The notes below the pieces were generated by a model, which worked only from the letters and a program-made list of their open reading frames with translations, was not told where the DNA came from and did not search any database. From an uncultured Spirochaetales bacterium (GTDB lineage: Bacteria; Spirochaetota; Spirochaetia; JAFGXN01), in NCBI GenBank assembly GCA_949289575.1, contig CASEOG010000001.1, positions 263,466-327,465 of the forward strand: a DNA stretch of 64,000 nt, written 5' to 3'. Both the position numbers and the translations under genes were made by a program. This document shows positions 26,986 to 35,526 of the stretch, piece by piece. How positions within the stretch are numbered: position 1 is the stretch's first letter; each line of letters starts with the position of its first letter.

Positions 26986-29625
26986 CTAATCGGCGAATAA
27001 TTCAACATTTTTTTTCAGTTTTGCGAGCCGAATCTCCGCTTCTTTCAGGGACTCCTGTTCTTTCTCGATGATATTACGGGGTGCTTTCGATAAATAGGCT
27101 TCGTTGGAATGACGGGCCCGTGTTCTCTCGATGAACATCTCTGTTTTTCCGATTTCCTTTTTCAGCTTATCGAGTTCTTTGCCGCAATCGACCGCATCGC
27201 GGATATAGACAAACGCTTCGAATCCGTTACCGACAGCCGAAACGGCTCCTTTCGTATCGACAGCGGTATCGGTCACCGTCAGCTCGGATGCCCTGACAAA
27301 CCGGGAAATCAGTTCGCACTCTCCGCGGAAGAAGGTCAGCAGTTCCGAGCCGGCATCGCATTTAACCGCCACCCGGACAGCCGTTTCCGGCGGAACCGTG
27401 AATTCACTGCGGACCGTCCGCACCGCACGAATCATCTCCTGCAAAGAGGCGACCGGAGCCGCCAGAGAAGCGGAAACCTCGCACTCCGAAGGAAACGGCG
27501 CATCGATCAGGAACGGACTGCGAACCGATTCGGGCAGTTTTCCGTAAATTTCTTCCGTAATAAACGGCAGAAACGGATGAAGAAGCCGCAACGATTTCTC
27601 CATAAAATAGAGCAGCTTGCTTTTTGCCTGCCGGGCGGCCGATGCTTCGGCTCCGTAACACTCCAGTTTGGAAATCTCGATATACCAGTCGCAAAAGTCG
27701 TTCCAAAAATATTCGTACACGGCATGCGCCGCTTCGTTAAACTTATAATCGCGCATTGCGGCTGCCACCGCATCTGCCGCCGCATGCAGCCGGCTTTCGA
27801 TCCAACCGTCATAAGCGTTGAATTTCAGTTCCGATTTCGGCAATAAGTCATTCTCATCGATAAAGGAAAGAATATAACGGGAGGCATTCCAAATTTTATT
27901 GGCAAACTTAGCCCCGATTTTAAACGAATCTTTATCGATCAGAATATCCTGCCCCTGCGACGACATGTATGCCAAAGTGAATTTCAGAGCATCGGCACCG
28001 TACTCGTCCACGATTTCCAGAGGATCGATTCCGTTCCCCAGAGACTTGCTCATCTTTCGTCCCTGTTTGTCTCTCACCAGCTGATGTATATAAATATCGC
28101 GGAAAGGCACCTTGCCCATAAATTCGAGTCCGGCCATAATCATCCGGGAGACCCAGAAGAAGATGATATCGTAAGCGGTCACCAGAACGGAGGTGGGATA
28201 AAAACGTTCTAGATCGGCTGTCTTTTCCGGCCAGCCGAGAGTCGAAAAGGGCCACAGCCACGACGAAAACCAGGTATCCAGAACATCTTCGTCCTGACGC
28301 AAATTGTGCGATCCGCAATCGGGACAGACCTCCGCATCGGTACGCGAGACAATCATTTTTCCGCAGTCGCGGCAATACCAGACCGGAATCCGGTGCCCCC
28401 ACCACAACTGCCGTGAAATACACCAGTCGCGGATATTTTCCAGCCAGTGACGGTACGTATTCTCCCATTTTTTCGGAAAGAAACGGATTTCCCCTCTTTC
28501 CCAGGCGGCCAGAGCTTTTTCCGCCAGCGGTTTCATTTTCACAAACCACTGGTCGGACATATACGGCTCGACAATCGTATGACAGCGGTAACAGTGTCCG
28601 ACCTGATGGGGCAGATCGGCCGCATCGATATAATAGCCCTCCCGTTCGAGAGCTTCGACCGTTGCTTTCCGGGCTTCGGCCACACTCATCCCCCGGACAA
28701 AGGCAGGCGCATTTTCGTTCATCTTTCCGTCGGGCGTCAGCAGATTAATCCGTTCCAACCCGTGGCGGTTACCGATTTCCCAGTCATTGGGATCATGCGC
28801 CGGCGTAATTTTGACAGCCCCCGAACCGAATTCGCGGTCGACATAGGTGTCGGCAATCACGGGAATGGCACGCCCGGTCAGCGGCAGTTCGACCGTCTTC
28901 CCGACCAGACCGGCATAACGCGGATCTTCGGGATGAACCGCAACCGCCGTATCTCCGAACAGCGTTTCCGGCCGCGTCGTTGCCACCACCAGCTCTCCGC
29001 TGCCGTCACTGTAAGGATAACGGATTCGATACAGTTTTCCGGGTTCTTCCGCATGATCGACTTCGTCATCGGCCAGAGCCGTTCCGCACGACGTGCAGTA
29101 ATTCACCAGATATTCGCCCTTATAAATCAGACCTCTTTCATATAAGGAAACAAAAACTTCTCTGACCGCCCGCGACAGCCCCTCGTCCATCGTAAACCGC
29201 TCCCGGCTCCAGTCGCAGGACGAACCGATTTTTTTCAGCTGATCGACAATAATGGAATGGTGACGATCTTTGACTTCCCACGTTTTTTCGAGAAAAGCCT
29301 CCCTGCCCAAATCGGTTTTGGACAGTCCCTCTTTTTTCAGCTGCCGTTCCACGACATTCTGCGTTGCAATGCCGGCATGGTCGGTCCCCGGAACCCAGAG
29401 CACAGGTTCTCCCGACATCCGATGGTAACGGACCAGAATATCCTGAAGCGAATTGTTCAGACCGTGCCCCATGTGCAAAATGCCGGTCACATTGGGAGGA
29501 GGGATCACGATGACAAAAGGATTTCCGTCACCGTCGGCCGGCTTAAATTTGCCGTTCGACTCCCACAGGCGGTAAATTTTCTCTTCGAAATCCTTCGGAT
29601 TGTACGCTTTTTCCATTTCCGTCAT
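26986..29625 (-). CDS. valS: ValRS, valyl-tRNA synthetase
   Basis: 879 residues from the ATG at 29625, which has GGGAG 7 nt upstream; the ATG at 29631 lies too close to that site. Class I synthetase: HIGH motif as HMGH (GILHMGHGLNNS) near residue 50, editing domain, zinc-like CPDC region near 430, KMSKS in GRKMSKSLGNGIDP near 540, and the C-terminal tRNA-binding coiled coil (ELDKLKKEIGKTEMFIERTR). No T-box or other leader signal is visible in the 79 bp upstream. Confidence 0.96.
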   Translation of the reverse strand: MTEMEKAYNPKDFEEKIYRLWESNGKFKPADGDGNPFVIVIPPPNVTGILHMGHGLNNSLQDILVRYHRMSGEPVLWVPGTDHAGIATQNVVERQLKKEGLSKTDLGREAFLEKTWEVKDRHHSIIVDQLKKIGSSCDWSRERFTMDEGLSRAVREVFVSLYERGLIYKGEYLVNYCTSCGTALADDEVDHAEEPGKLYRIRYPYSDGSGELVVATTRPETLFGDTAVAVHPEDPRYAGLVGKTVELPLTGRAIPVIADTYVDREFGSGAVKITPAHDPNDWEIGNRHGLERINLLTPDGKMNENAPAFVRGMSVAEARKATVEALEREGYYIDAADLPHQVGHCYRCHTIVEPYMSDQWFVKMKPLAEKALAAWERGEIRFFPKKWENTYRHWLENIRDWCISRQLWWGHRIPVWYCRDCGKMIVSRTDAEVCPDCGSHNLRQDEDVLDTWFSSWLWPFSTLGWPEKTADLERFYPTSVLVTAYDIIFFWVSRMIMAGLEFMGKVPFRDIYIHQLVRDKQGRKMSKSLGNGIDPLEIVDEYGADALKFTLAYMSSQGQDILIDKDSFKIGAKFANKIWNASRYILSFIDENDLLPKSELKFNAYDGWIESRLHAAADAVAAAMRDYKFNEAAHAVYEYFWNDFCDWYIEISKLECYGAEASAARQAKSKLLYFMEKSLRLLHPFLPFITEEIYGKLPESVRSPFLIDAPFPSECEVSASLAAPVASLQEMIRAVRTVRSEFTVPPETAVRVAVKCDAGSELLTFFRGECELISRFVRASELTVTDTAVDTKGAVSAVGNGFEAFVYIRDAVDCGKELDKLKKEIGKTEMFIERTRARHSNEAYLSKAPRNIIEKEQESLKEAEIRLAKLKKNVELFAD

Positions 29626-29704
29626 GACCATACTCCCTATTTTTTCCTATTGTATCGTTTTTTTTAAAAAAAGACAGCTGTTTCGCCCGAAAAAACCAAG
29701 AATC

Positions 29705-31393
29705 TCAGCGAAATTTGACATGCGTCATTACCGGATATCCGACTGTCACCTCTTCCTCGGGGACATTTAATTCCGCATAGAAATCCTGTCCGGCAAAAAC
29801 GCCCTCCTCCGCTTTTATAAACCGTCCTTCGTAGAGACGTGCGGGAAGCTTTTCGTTGCGGTTAAAGATTTCGAGATACCGGAAACTGATTCCGCCGGCT
29901 GCCGGGGCATTTTCGACAAACATATCGCGAAATCCGTTACGGCCGGCCGTCGGATCTTTGGGAATAAACCCGAACCCGGGATAACGGTATTCGATCCAGG
30001 CATGAGGAACCGCGCCGCCCTCTTCGGGCAGATAATACCCGGTCACGACACGGGCTTCGACTCCCGATTTTCGAAGAACATCGGCATACAAAAAAGCAAA
30101 GTCAAAGGCATCGCCGGTTCTGCTTTCCGCAAACGGTTTTTCGGCGGCCTCGTTCGGCTGCTCTCCGGAAGCCGCCTTTTCCGCCTCATCCGTTCCGGTA
30201 TCGGATTCTGCCGTCCCGGAAAAACGAAACCCGGTATCAAAAATATTTTTCAATTCGTCAACAAAATCAACCAGCGACACCCTGCCGGAAACAAATTTCC
30301 CGGCAGCGGGAGCAAAAATGGCGGGAAGCCGATTCACCGTCGCCTTTCCTCCGCAATCGGAGAAAAAACAGTCACGAACCGGCTCGAAGGCAACCGATTT
30401 CAGTCTGACTTTCATTTCGACTGCGGCCACTTTCTCTTCCTTGGATTCCAGATCCGTCTCGAAAAAACGGAATTCCCGTCCGTCGACAATCCGCGGATTT
30501 CCGCCTTTTACCGCCACCGGATACTGCCGGTAAGAGGATACCGGCGAAGGCAAAACAATGACCGCATCCGCGGAACCGCCTCCTCTGTATGCCGCCGAAA
30601 CACTCAGCTCCGCCTGCATTTTCCCTTCATCCGCAAAATGCATCCCGACCACGCCGTCATGCGGCTTGAATTCGAAGGGCTGCGACTCTCCGTACCGGGT
30701 CACGACCGTCACCGTGCCGCCGTCATAAAATCCGTCGGGCATCCGGCATCGGATTTCCGTATCTTCCCATTTTTCCGTATCGTAAGCGCCGATAACACTC
30801 TGCTTCTCATACGAAGACGAAGAAACAATAAGCCGTTCGACAACCCCGCGCCCGCCGAAGGACACTCCCCGCAAAACAAAGGTCTCTCTCGGAACGGGAT
30901 TCTCCGGCTCCGTTTCCGTAACGGAAGGAACCCCGTTCGGAAGTCCGGCCCCCTGTTCGACCCGGGGAATCGCCTTTTGTCCCGTAAATAACTTACCGTT
31001 ACTGAAGCCGTAACTGTTGCGGACCCGCACAACCCCGAAGGAAACCTCTTCGGGAATCCGAATCACAATTTCGAAACGACTCCATTTCTCGTATGCGGAA
31101 CCGGGGACTTTGATATCGGAAATATAGACGGAGGAGGTTCCCTTTTCGGGTCCGAAAAAAAGCCCGCGTATCGTCAGCTGTTCATCGGGCATTGCCACTT
31201 CGGGTGTAATCGAAAAAACATACGGTTCGTTACGATCGAAAATACAGATAAAGGAAAAAACAATCAGCGAGATAAACAGTAAAGAAAGAGATATAATCAC
31301 ATTACGGGTTTTCAATAAAGCAATATATTTACGACCCCGTTTCGAATATTTTTTACAGGCTGCGAGCTTTTCTTTGAGTCTTTTTAAATCCAC
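29705..31393 (-). CDS. membrane-anchored IPT/TIG protein with inactive transglutaminase-like domain
   Basis: 562 residues. Cytoplasmic basic N-terminus, one TM helix (about 32-52), then two Ig-like IPT/TIG repeats (about 57-140 and 155-240; FSITPEVAMPDEQLTIRG and the VLRGVSFGGRG repeat), a beta-rich region, and a transglutaminase-core-like domain (about 370-490). In that domain His464 (PHAWIEY) and Asp480 (PKDPT) are present, but the usual Gly-x-Cys position reads GDAFDFAFLYADVL: Ala429 replaces the cysteine. So it is probably a binding or sensing pseudo-enzyme facing the periplasm. Third gene after the ECF sigma and anti-sigma genes, 2 bp after the latter. Confidence 0.75.
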   Translation of the reverse strand: MDLKRLKEKLAACKKYSKRGRKYIALLKTRNVIISLSLLFISLIVFSFICIFDRNEPYVFSITPEVAMPDEQLTIRGLFFGPEKGTSSVYISDIKVPGSAYEKWSRFEIVIRIPEEVSFGVVRVRNSYGFSNGKLFTGQKAIPRVEQGAGLPNGVPSVTETEPENPVPRETFVLRGVSFGGRGVVERLIVSSSSYEKQSVIGAYDTEKWEDTEIRCRMPDGFYDGGTVTVVTRYGESQPFEFKPHDGVVGMHFADEGKMQAELSVSAAYRGGGSADAVIVLPSPVSSYRQYPVAVKGGNPRIVDGREFRFFETDLESKEEKVAAVEMKVRLKSVAFEPVRDCFFSDCGGKATVNRLPAIFAPAAGKFVSGRVSLVDFVDELKNIFDTGFRFSGTAESDTGTDEAEKAASGEQPNEAAEKPFAESRTGDAFDFAFLYADVLRKSGVEARVVTGYYLPEEGGAVPHAWIEYRYPGFGFIPKDPTAGRNGFRDMFVENAPAAGGISFRYLEIFNRNEKLPARLYEGRFIKAEEGVFAGQDFYAELNVPEEEVTVGYPVMTHVKFR

Positions 31394-31395
31394 AA

Positions 31396-31875
31396 TCAGT
31401 AATCAACCGTTCTCAGGTTGCGGTCGGTCGGGCGGAACATCGGATTCGGAACCGGTTCTTTATCGGGAATTTCCGGAACCGCCGTTTCGGTCGGCACAGA
31501 AGCCATTACCGCCTGTCCGTTACGGTTTCCTCCGTTAAAAATTATAACGGAAAAGAGAATAAATGTAAACGCAAAAAGAATCAGAAAAAGAAAAAGCGCC
31601 AGCTTAAAGGCCGGAACCGGAACAGACTTCGGGAGGTACCGGCGATGCCGGTTCTCCGCCCGCTGTAACGCGCGGATCCGATTGGCGAGGGCAATCAGGT
31701 CGGCGGAAGAAGGCTCTTCCGCTGTCCGTTGCAACGACTGTGAAAGAGATTTGTACGATTCGGCTGTCTTACGGCATGCTTCGCATTCATTCAGATGCGA
31801 TTCAATCAGACTTTTGACCCGGCCTTCCGTCTCTCCGTCGCAATAAGCGGAAATAATGTCTTTACTTAAGCACAT
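31396..31875 (-). CDS. anti-sigma factor with zinc-binding domain (ZAS)
   Basis: 159 residues. N-terminal ZAS motif HLNECEAC (residues 27-34) with a preceding cysteine at residue 12, typical of RsrA/ChrR-like anti-sigma factors. TM helix at about 92-114 (LALFLFLILFAFTFILFSVI), then a short periplasmic tail. It should bind and hold the sigma factor encoded 8 bp upstream at the membrane. The short outer part suggests that the downstream TIG/transglutaminase-like protein may be the actual sensor; this is inference. Confidence 0.87.
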   Translation of the reverse strand: MCLSKDIISAYCDGETEGRVKSLIESHLNECEACRKTAESYKSLSQSLQRTAEEPSSADLIALANRIRALQRAENRHRRYLPKSVPVPAFKLALFLFLILFAFTFILFSVIIFNGGNRNGQAVMASVPTETAVPEIPDKEPVPNPMFRPTDRNLRTVDY

Positions 31876-31883
31876 AATACCCC

Positions 31884-32381
31884 CTAACCGTTTAAAATCT
31901 CCGTCAGTTTTTCTTTCGCACGAAAAACCCGGACTTTGACATTCGACTCCGAAATACGCAGAACCTTGGCAATTTCTTTGTAATTCATATCGCCGAATTC
32001 TTTCAGCACAATAACCTCTTTCAGTTTGGCAGGCAGCGAATCAACCGCCTGTCGGAGACGTTCTGACTCTTCTTCGGCAGAAAACAGTTCTTCCGCCGAG
32101 GGCGCATACGGACGATGAATCCGCTGCAGTCTGGCTACCGCATGGGACTCGTTCTTGCGCTTTCTGTAAGCATTCAGACTCAAATTCTTTACGACCCGTA
32201 TCAGCCAGTAGCGGACTTCTTCTTCCCTCAAGAAAGGAATTTTCCGATCGAAAAGACGGATAAACGCCTCCTGACAAATTTCCTCGGCCGTTTCCCGATC
32301 GCGCACCACATTCATAGCGACTTTCAGGAGAACCGGCAGAAATTCGGAATAGAGCCCCTCGTAATTAATCTGAATTCCCAT
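31884..32381 (-). CDS. rpoE: RNA polymerase ECF sigma factor (sigma-24/RpoE type)
   Basis: 165 residues. Region 2 (NVVRDRETAEEICQEAFIRL) recognises the -10, and region 4 (LKEVIVLKEFGDMNYKEIAK and the helix VLRISESNVKVRVFRAKE) the -35. No region 1 or 3, as in ECF factors. It is followed by its anti-sigma gene and a membrane protein. From memory, the gene order cysS-rpoE also occurs in Treponema pallidum (TP0091-TP0092). Confidence 0.93.
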   Translation of the reverse strand: MGIQINYEGLYSEFLPVLLKVAMNVVRDRETAEEICQEAFIRLFDRKIPFLREEEVRYWLIRVVKNLSLNAYRKRKNESHAVARLQRIHRPYAPSAEELFSAEEESERLRQAVDSLPAKLKEVIVLKEFGDMNYKEIAKVLRISESNVKVRVFRAKEKLTEILNG

Positions 32382-32432
32382 CTCACTTCCTTAAACAAAA
32401 TCCCCGGAAAAGAAAAAAGTTACACTTTTCTT

Positions 32433-33848
32433 TTATATTTTTTCCCACAGCGTGGCATCGGGGGTATCTTTAATCCGAATGCCTTCCGCTGCCAGCCGGT
32501 CCCGGATTTCATCGGCGCGGGCAAAATCCCGGGCCGCTTTTGCCTCACGGCGCTCTGCCAAAAGAGCTTCGATGCGGGCTGTTTCTTCTTCGTCGGCAGC
32601 GGGAGCGGTCTCCGTTTTCAGATTCGGCAAATCGAAGCCGAGAACCGCATCCATCCGGTAAAGTGCGTTCAGCTTGCCGGCAGCGGAAACGGTATCGTCT
32701 TTCAGCAAGGCCCACACCGACGCCAGGGCTTTCGGCAGATTGAGATCATCGGCCGCATCGGCGAGAAAGCGGTCCGCATACGGTTTCCCGGAATCGTCTG
32801 CGCCGGGAGAGCCGTCGCAGCTCTCTTTCAGCGCCCGGACTTTCGCAAAAAGTTTGCGGCGCGCCTGCGAGGCAGCCTTCAATCCTTCGAACGAAAATTT
32901 CAGCTGACTGCGGTAATGGGCTCCGAGACAGAAATAGCGGTAATCGAGCGGATCGAATCCTTCGTCAATCAGAGTCTGAAGCGTCAGAAACGAACCGGAA
33001 GATTTGGACATTTTTCCTTTGTCAAGGATCAGAAATTCGCCGTGAATCCAGTAGTTGACCCACGTTTCGCCGGTAGCCGCCTCCGATTGGGCGATTTCGT
33101 TGGTATGGTGAACGGGAATGTGATCGATACCGCCGCAGTGAATATCGAAATGATTCCCCAGATATTTCATACTCATGGCCGAACATTCGATGTGCCAGCC
33201 CGGATACCCTTTTCCCCAGGGCGAATCCCACAGCATGGCGTGATTTTCGTATTTGGAATTGGTAAACCATAAAACGAAATCGTGCGGATTGCGTTTGTTT
33301 TCATCAACCGCGATGCGGGCGCCCGCCTGCAAATCCTGTGCGTCGAGCCGCGCCAGCCGTCCGTAAGCGGGAAAACGGTCGATACTGAAATAAATATTGC
33401 CGCCGGCTTCATAGGTATACCCTTTTTCTTCAAGTGTCCGAATCAGGGCAATCATATCTCCGATGTGTTCGGTCGCTTTGCACGAAACCGTCGGCCGCAG
33501 GATATTCAGCCGATCGGTGTCCTCGAAAAAGGCTTTTGTATAAAATTCGGCAATATCCCAAACCGACTGTTTCTTTTCCCGCGAGCTTTTCACCATTTTA
33601 TCTTCACCGTCATCGGCATCGCCGGTCAGATGTCCGACATCGGTAATATTCATGACATGACGAACTTCGTAACCGCAGGTCAGAAAAAGCCGTTTCAGCA
33701 GATCTTCGAAAATATATGTCCGCAAATTGCCGATATGAGCATAATTGTAAACCGTCGGACCGCAGGCGTACATGCCGACCGCTTCTTTATGAATCGGAGT
33801 AAAAGTTTCCGTTTTTTTCGACATCGAATTGTACAGCTGAATCTCCAT
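32433..33848 (-). CDS. cysS: CysRS, cysteinyl-tRNA synthetase
   Basis: 471 residues. Class I synthetase: CGPTVYNYAHIGNLRTYIF holds the zinc cysteine and the HIGN signature near residue 30-45; KMSKSSGSFLTL near 270; zinc ligands in HIECSAMSMKYLG and FDIHCGGIDHIPVHH. Full length with the C-terminal anticodon region. GGAGG precedes the ATG. Divergent from murB. The rpoE operon follows on the same strand 51 bp downstream. Confidence 0.96.
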   Translation of the reverse strand: MEIQLYNSMSKKTETFTPIHKEAVGMYACGPTVYNYAHIGNLRTYIFEDLLKRLFLTCGYEVRHVMNITDVGHLTGDADDGEDKMVKSSREKKQSVWDIAEFYTKAFFEDTDRLNILRPTVSCKATEHIGDMIALIRTLEEKGYTYEAGGNIYFSIDRFPAYGRLARLDAQDLQAGARIAVDENKRNPHDFVLWFTNSKYENHAMLWDSPWGKGYPGWHIECSAMSMKYLGNHFDIHCGGIDHIPVHHTNEIAQSEAATGETWVNYWIHGEFLILDKGKMSKSSGSFLTLQTLIDEGFDPLDYRYFCLGAHYRSQLKFSFEGLKAASQARRKLFAKVRALKESCDGSPGADDSGKPYADRFLADAADDLNLPKALASVWALLKDDTVSAAGKLNALYRMDAVLGFDLPNLKTETAPAADEEETARIEALLAERREAKAARDFARADEIRDRLAAEGIRIKDTPDATLWEKI

Positions 33849-33896
33849 TTCGTCCTCCGTATATTAATAATTATAGATAAAATCAGGGAAATCGGT

Positions 33897-33902
33897 TATA
33901 CT
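33897..33902 (+). promoter_or_regulatory. possible -10 of murB (near-leaderless start)
   Basis: TATACT ends 6 nt before the murB ATG. The hexamer 17 bp upstream is TAGATA, 4 of 6 to TTGACA. Together with the absence of any Shine-Dalgarno sequence this suggests that transcription starts at or next to the ATG. Confidence 0.4.
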
Positions 33903-33908
33903 GATTCT

Positions 33909-34832
33909 ATGGATAATGTACGGGAAATCGCAAAAAAAATCAACGATATCGAAACAATTACCGACGCACCGATGAAGGAACGGACCACATTCCGCACCGG
34001 CGGTTCTGCCGATTTGCTGATTTTACCGGCCGATATCGAAGAACTCCAAGCCGTCCTGCGGCTTTTATCGCAGCTGCGGTCGCCCTTTTTTCTCCTCGGC
34101 GGCGGTGCCAACCTGCTGGTCAGCGACGACGGCATCCGCGAGCCGGTGATTTCCCTCGAAAAAATGAACCGCATCACCGTCGACGGCTGCCGCATAACGG
34201 CGGAAGCGGGTGCCTCCGTCGAGGCTGTCTGCACCGCGGCTCTCGGCAGCAGCCTGAGCGGCGTCGAGTTTCTGTACCGTCTGCCGGGGTCGGTCGGCGG
34301 GGCGGTGCGGATGAACGCACGCTGTTACGACCGCAGCATCTGCGAAGTCCTTGAGGAAATTGTTTATTTCGACAAAAACGGAGAGCCGATGCGGCGTACG
34401 CCGGAAGACGGCGGGTTCGGCTACAAACAGTCACCGTTTCAGGAGAACGGAACCGTGGTGACGGCGGCCGTTTTCCGCCTCCGGGAAGGAAATCCGTCAC
34501 AAATCGAGGCCGAAATGAGAGCGAACGAAAGCGACCGCGAGCGGAAGGGCCATTTCCGCTATCCGTGTGCCGGCAGTATTTTTAAAAACGACCGCCGTTT
34601 CGGCAAACCCTCCGGTATGCTGATTGACGAAGCCGGCCTGAGAGGACTGCGTGAAGGCGGTGCGCAGGTCGCCCCCTTTCACGGTAATATCATTATCAAC
34701 ACGGGAGAGGCTACCTCAACGGAAATCCGCCGCCTGATCGAAACGGTCCGCAACCGTGTTTTTTCCGCCGTCGGCTGCCTGATGGAACCGGAGGTTGTTT
34801 TCGCCGGAGACTGGAACCGCTACCTGCACTGA
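33909..34832 (+). CDS. murB: MurB, UDP-N-acetylenolpyruvoylglucosamine reductase
   Basis: 307 residues. FAD enzyme making UDP-MurNAc in peptidoglycan synthesis. N-terminal MKERTTFRTGGSADLL and LLGGGANLLVSDDGI bind FAD; the catalytic serine is in YPCAGSIFKND near residue 220; the final glutamate is in LMEPEVVF. Type II-like MurB, normal length. The reading frame is open 627 bp further upstream through cysS antisense, but the family N-terminus fixes the ATG at 33909. No ribosome-binding site is visible. Confidence 0.93.
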   Translation: MDNVREIAKKINDIETITDAPMKERTTFRTGGSADLLILPADIEELQAVLRLLSQLRSPFFLLGGGANLLVSDDGIREPVISLEKMNRITVDGCRITAEAGASVEAVCTAALGSSLSGVEFLYRLPGSVGGAVRMNARCYDRSICEVLEEIVYFDKNGEPMRRTPEDGGFGYKQSPFQENGTVVTAAVFRLREGNPSQIEAEMRANESDRERKGHFRYPCAGSIFKNDRRFGKPSGMLIDEAGLRGLREGGAQVAPFHGNIIINTGEATSTEIRRLIETVRNRVFSAVGCLMEPEVVFAGDWNRYLH

Positions 34833-34866
34833 AAACAGAATACCCGGAACATTTTTTATTTTTTTC

Positions 34867-34895
34867 TTGACAAAACCGAATGTCGGCTATATTAT
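34867..34895 (+). promoter_or_regulatory. sigma-70 type promoter of the tetR redox operon
   Basis: TTGACA (34867-34872), 17-bp spacer, TATTAT (34890-34895). Expected start near 34902, just before the palindrome at 34904-34929. Confidence 0.85.
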
Positions 34896-34903
34896 ATACA
34901 ATA

Positions 34904-34929
34904 TGATATATAACATTTATTATATATCA
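34904..34929. promoter_or_regulatory. probable TetR operator
   Basis: Perfect 10-bp inverted repeat TGATATATAA-N6-TTATATATCA directly after the -10, ending 20 bp before the tetR ATG. Placement and size fit a TetR dimer site that blocks its own promoter. The region is AT-rich, so some symmetry is expected by chance, but ten perfect pairs are not. Confidence 0.7.
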
Positions 34930-34949
34930 AAAACACTCGGAATCGTAAT

Positions 34950-35516
34950 ATGCCACCGAAAGCAAAAATCACCAAAAAAGAAATTGCCCGCAACGCCCTC
35001 GCCCTCATTCGCAGAAAAGGGATTCGCTCCCTCACCGCAAAAGCCCTGGCAGCCGAAATGAAATGCTCGACACAACCGATTTTCTGGTACTATAGAGGCA
35101 TGAATGATCTGAAGCAGGATGTCTACCGGGAAGCTCTGGCTCTGTTCGACAATTATCTGAGAATCCGACACGAAGGAATATCCGAATACAACTCAATCGG
35201 CATCAACTATATCCGCTTTGCCGGCGAAGAAAAGGAATGCTTCAAATGGCTTTTTATGAGCGGTGAATTCCGGACGGGCGAAGCCCTGTCGAATCACAGC
35301 GAAGCGGCCTACGTTTTGGATGTACTGGAAAAAACGGAAAATCTGACAGGAGAAGAGGCGCGGTCCGTATTCGAAGAAATGTGGATGTTTGTCCACGGTA
35401 TTGCCACAATGATTGCGTCCGATACGGCCGACTTCGGTGACGAAAAAATCCGGAAAATGCTTTCGGATGTCTATCGCGGTCTGATCAAAAATCTGAGCGA
35501 TGCTCGGAGTAGATAA
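34950..35516 (+). CDS. TetR-family transcriptional regulator
   Basis: 188 residues. The N-terminal TetR HTH (about 8-55: IARNALALIRRKGIRSLTAK, then ALAAEMKCSTQPIFWYY) is clear, followed by an all-helical ligand domain of normal length (YNSIGINYIRFAGEEKE onward), similar to WHG-type C-terminal domains. It heads the operon with the FAD oxidoreductase, 10 bp upstream of it. It probably represses its own operon through the palindrome upstream. No strong Shine-Dalgarno sequence precedes the ATG. Confidence 0.9.
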   Translation: MPPKAKITKKEIARNALALIRRKGIRSLTAKALAAEMKCSTQPIFWYYRGMNDLKQDVYREALALFDNYLRIRHEGISEYNSIGINYIRFAGEEKECFKWLFMSGEFRTGEALSNHSEAAYVLDVLEKTENLTGEEARSVFEEMWMFVHGIATMIASDTADFGDEKIRKMLSDVYRGLIKNLSDARSR

Positions 35517-35526
35517 GGAGAAAACC

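Noticed and set aside
29626..29704. T-box leader upstream of valS
   Set aside because: No AGGGTGGNACCGCG-like core and too little space; the same holds for ileS and cysS.
33282..33908. N-terminal extension of murB by 209 codons
   Set aside because: The extension is antisense to cysS, and the MurB family starts at the ATG at 33909.
34940..35516. tetR as a tprK-like or toxin-related gene
   Set aside because: The HTH and length are fully explained by the TetR family.
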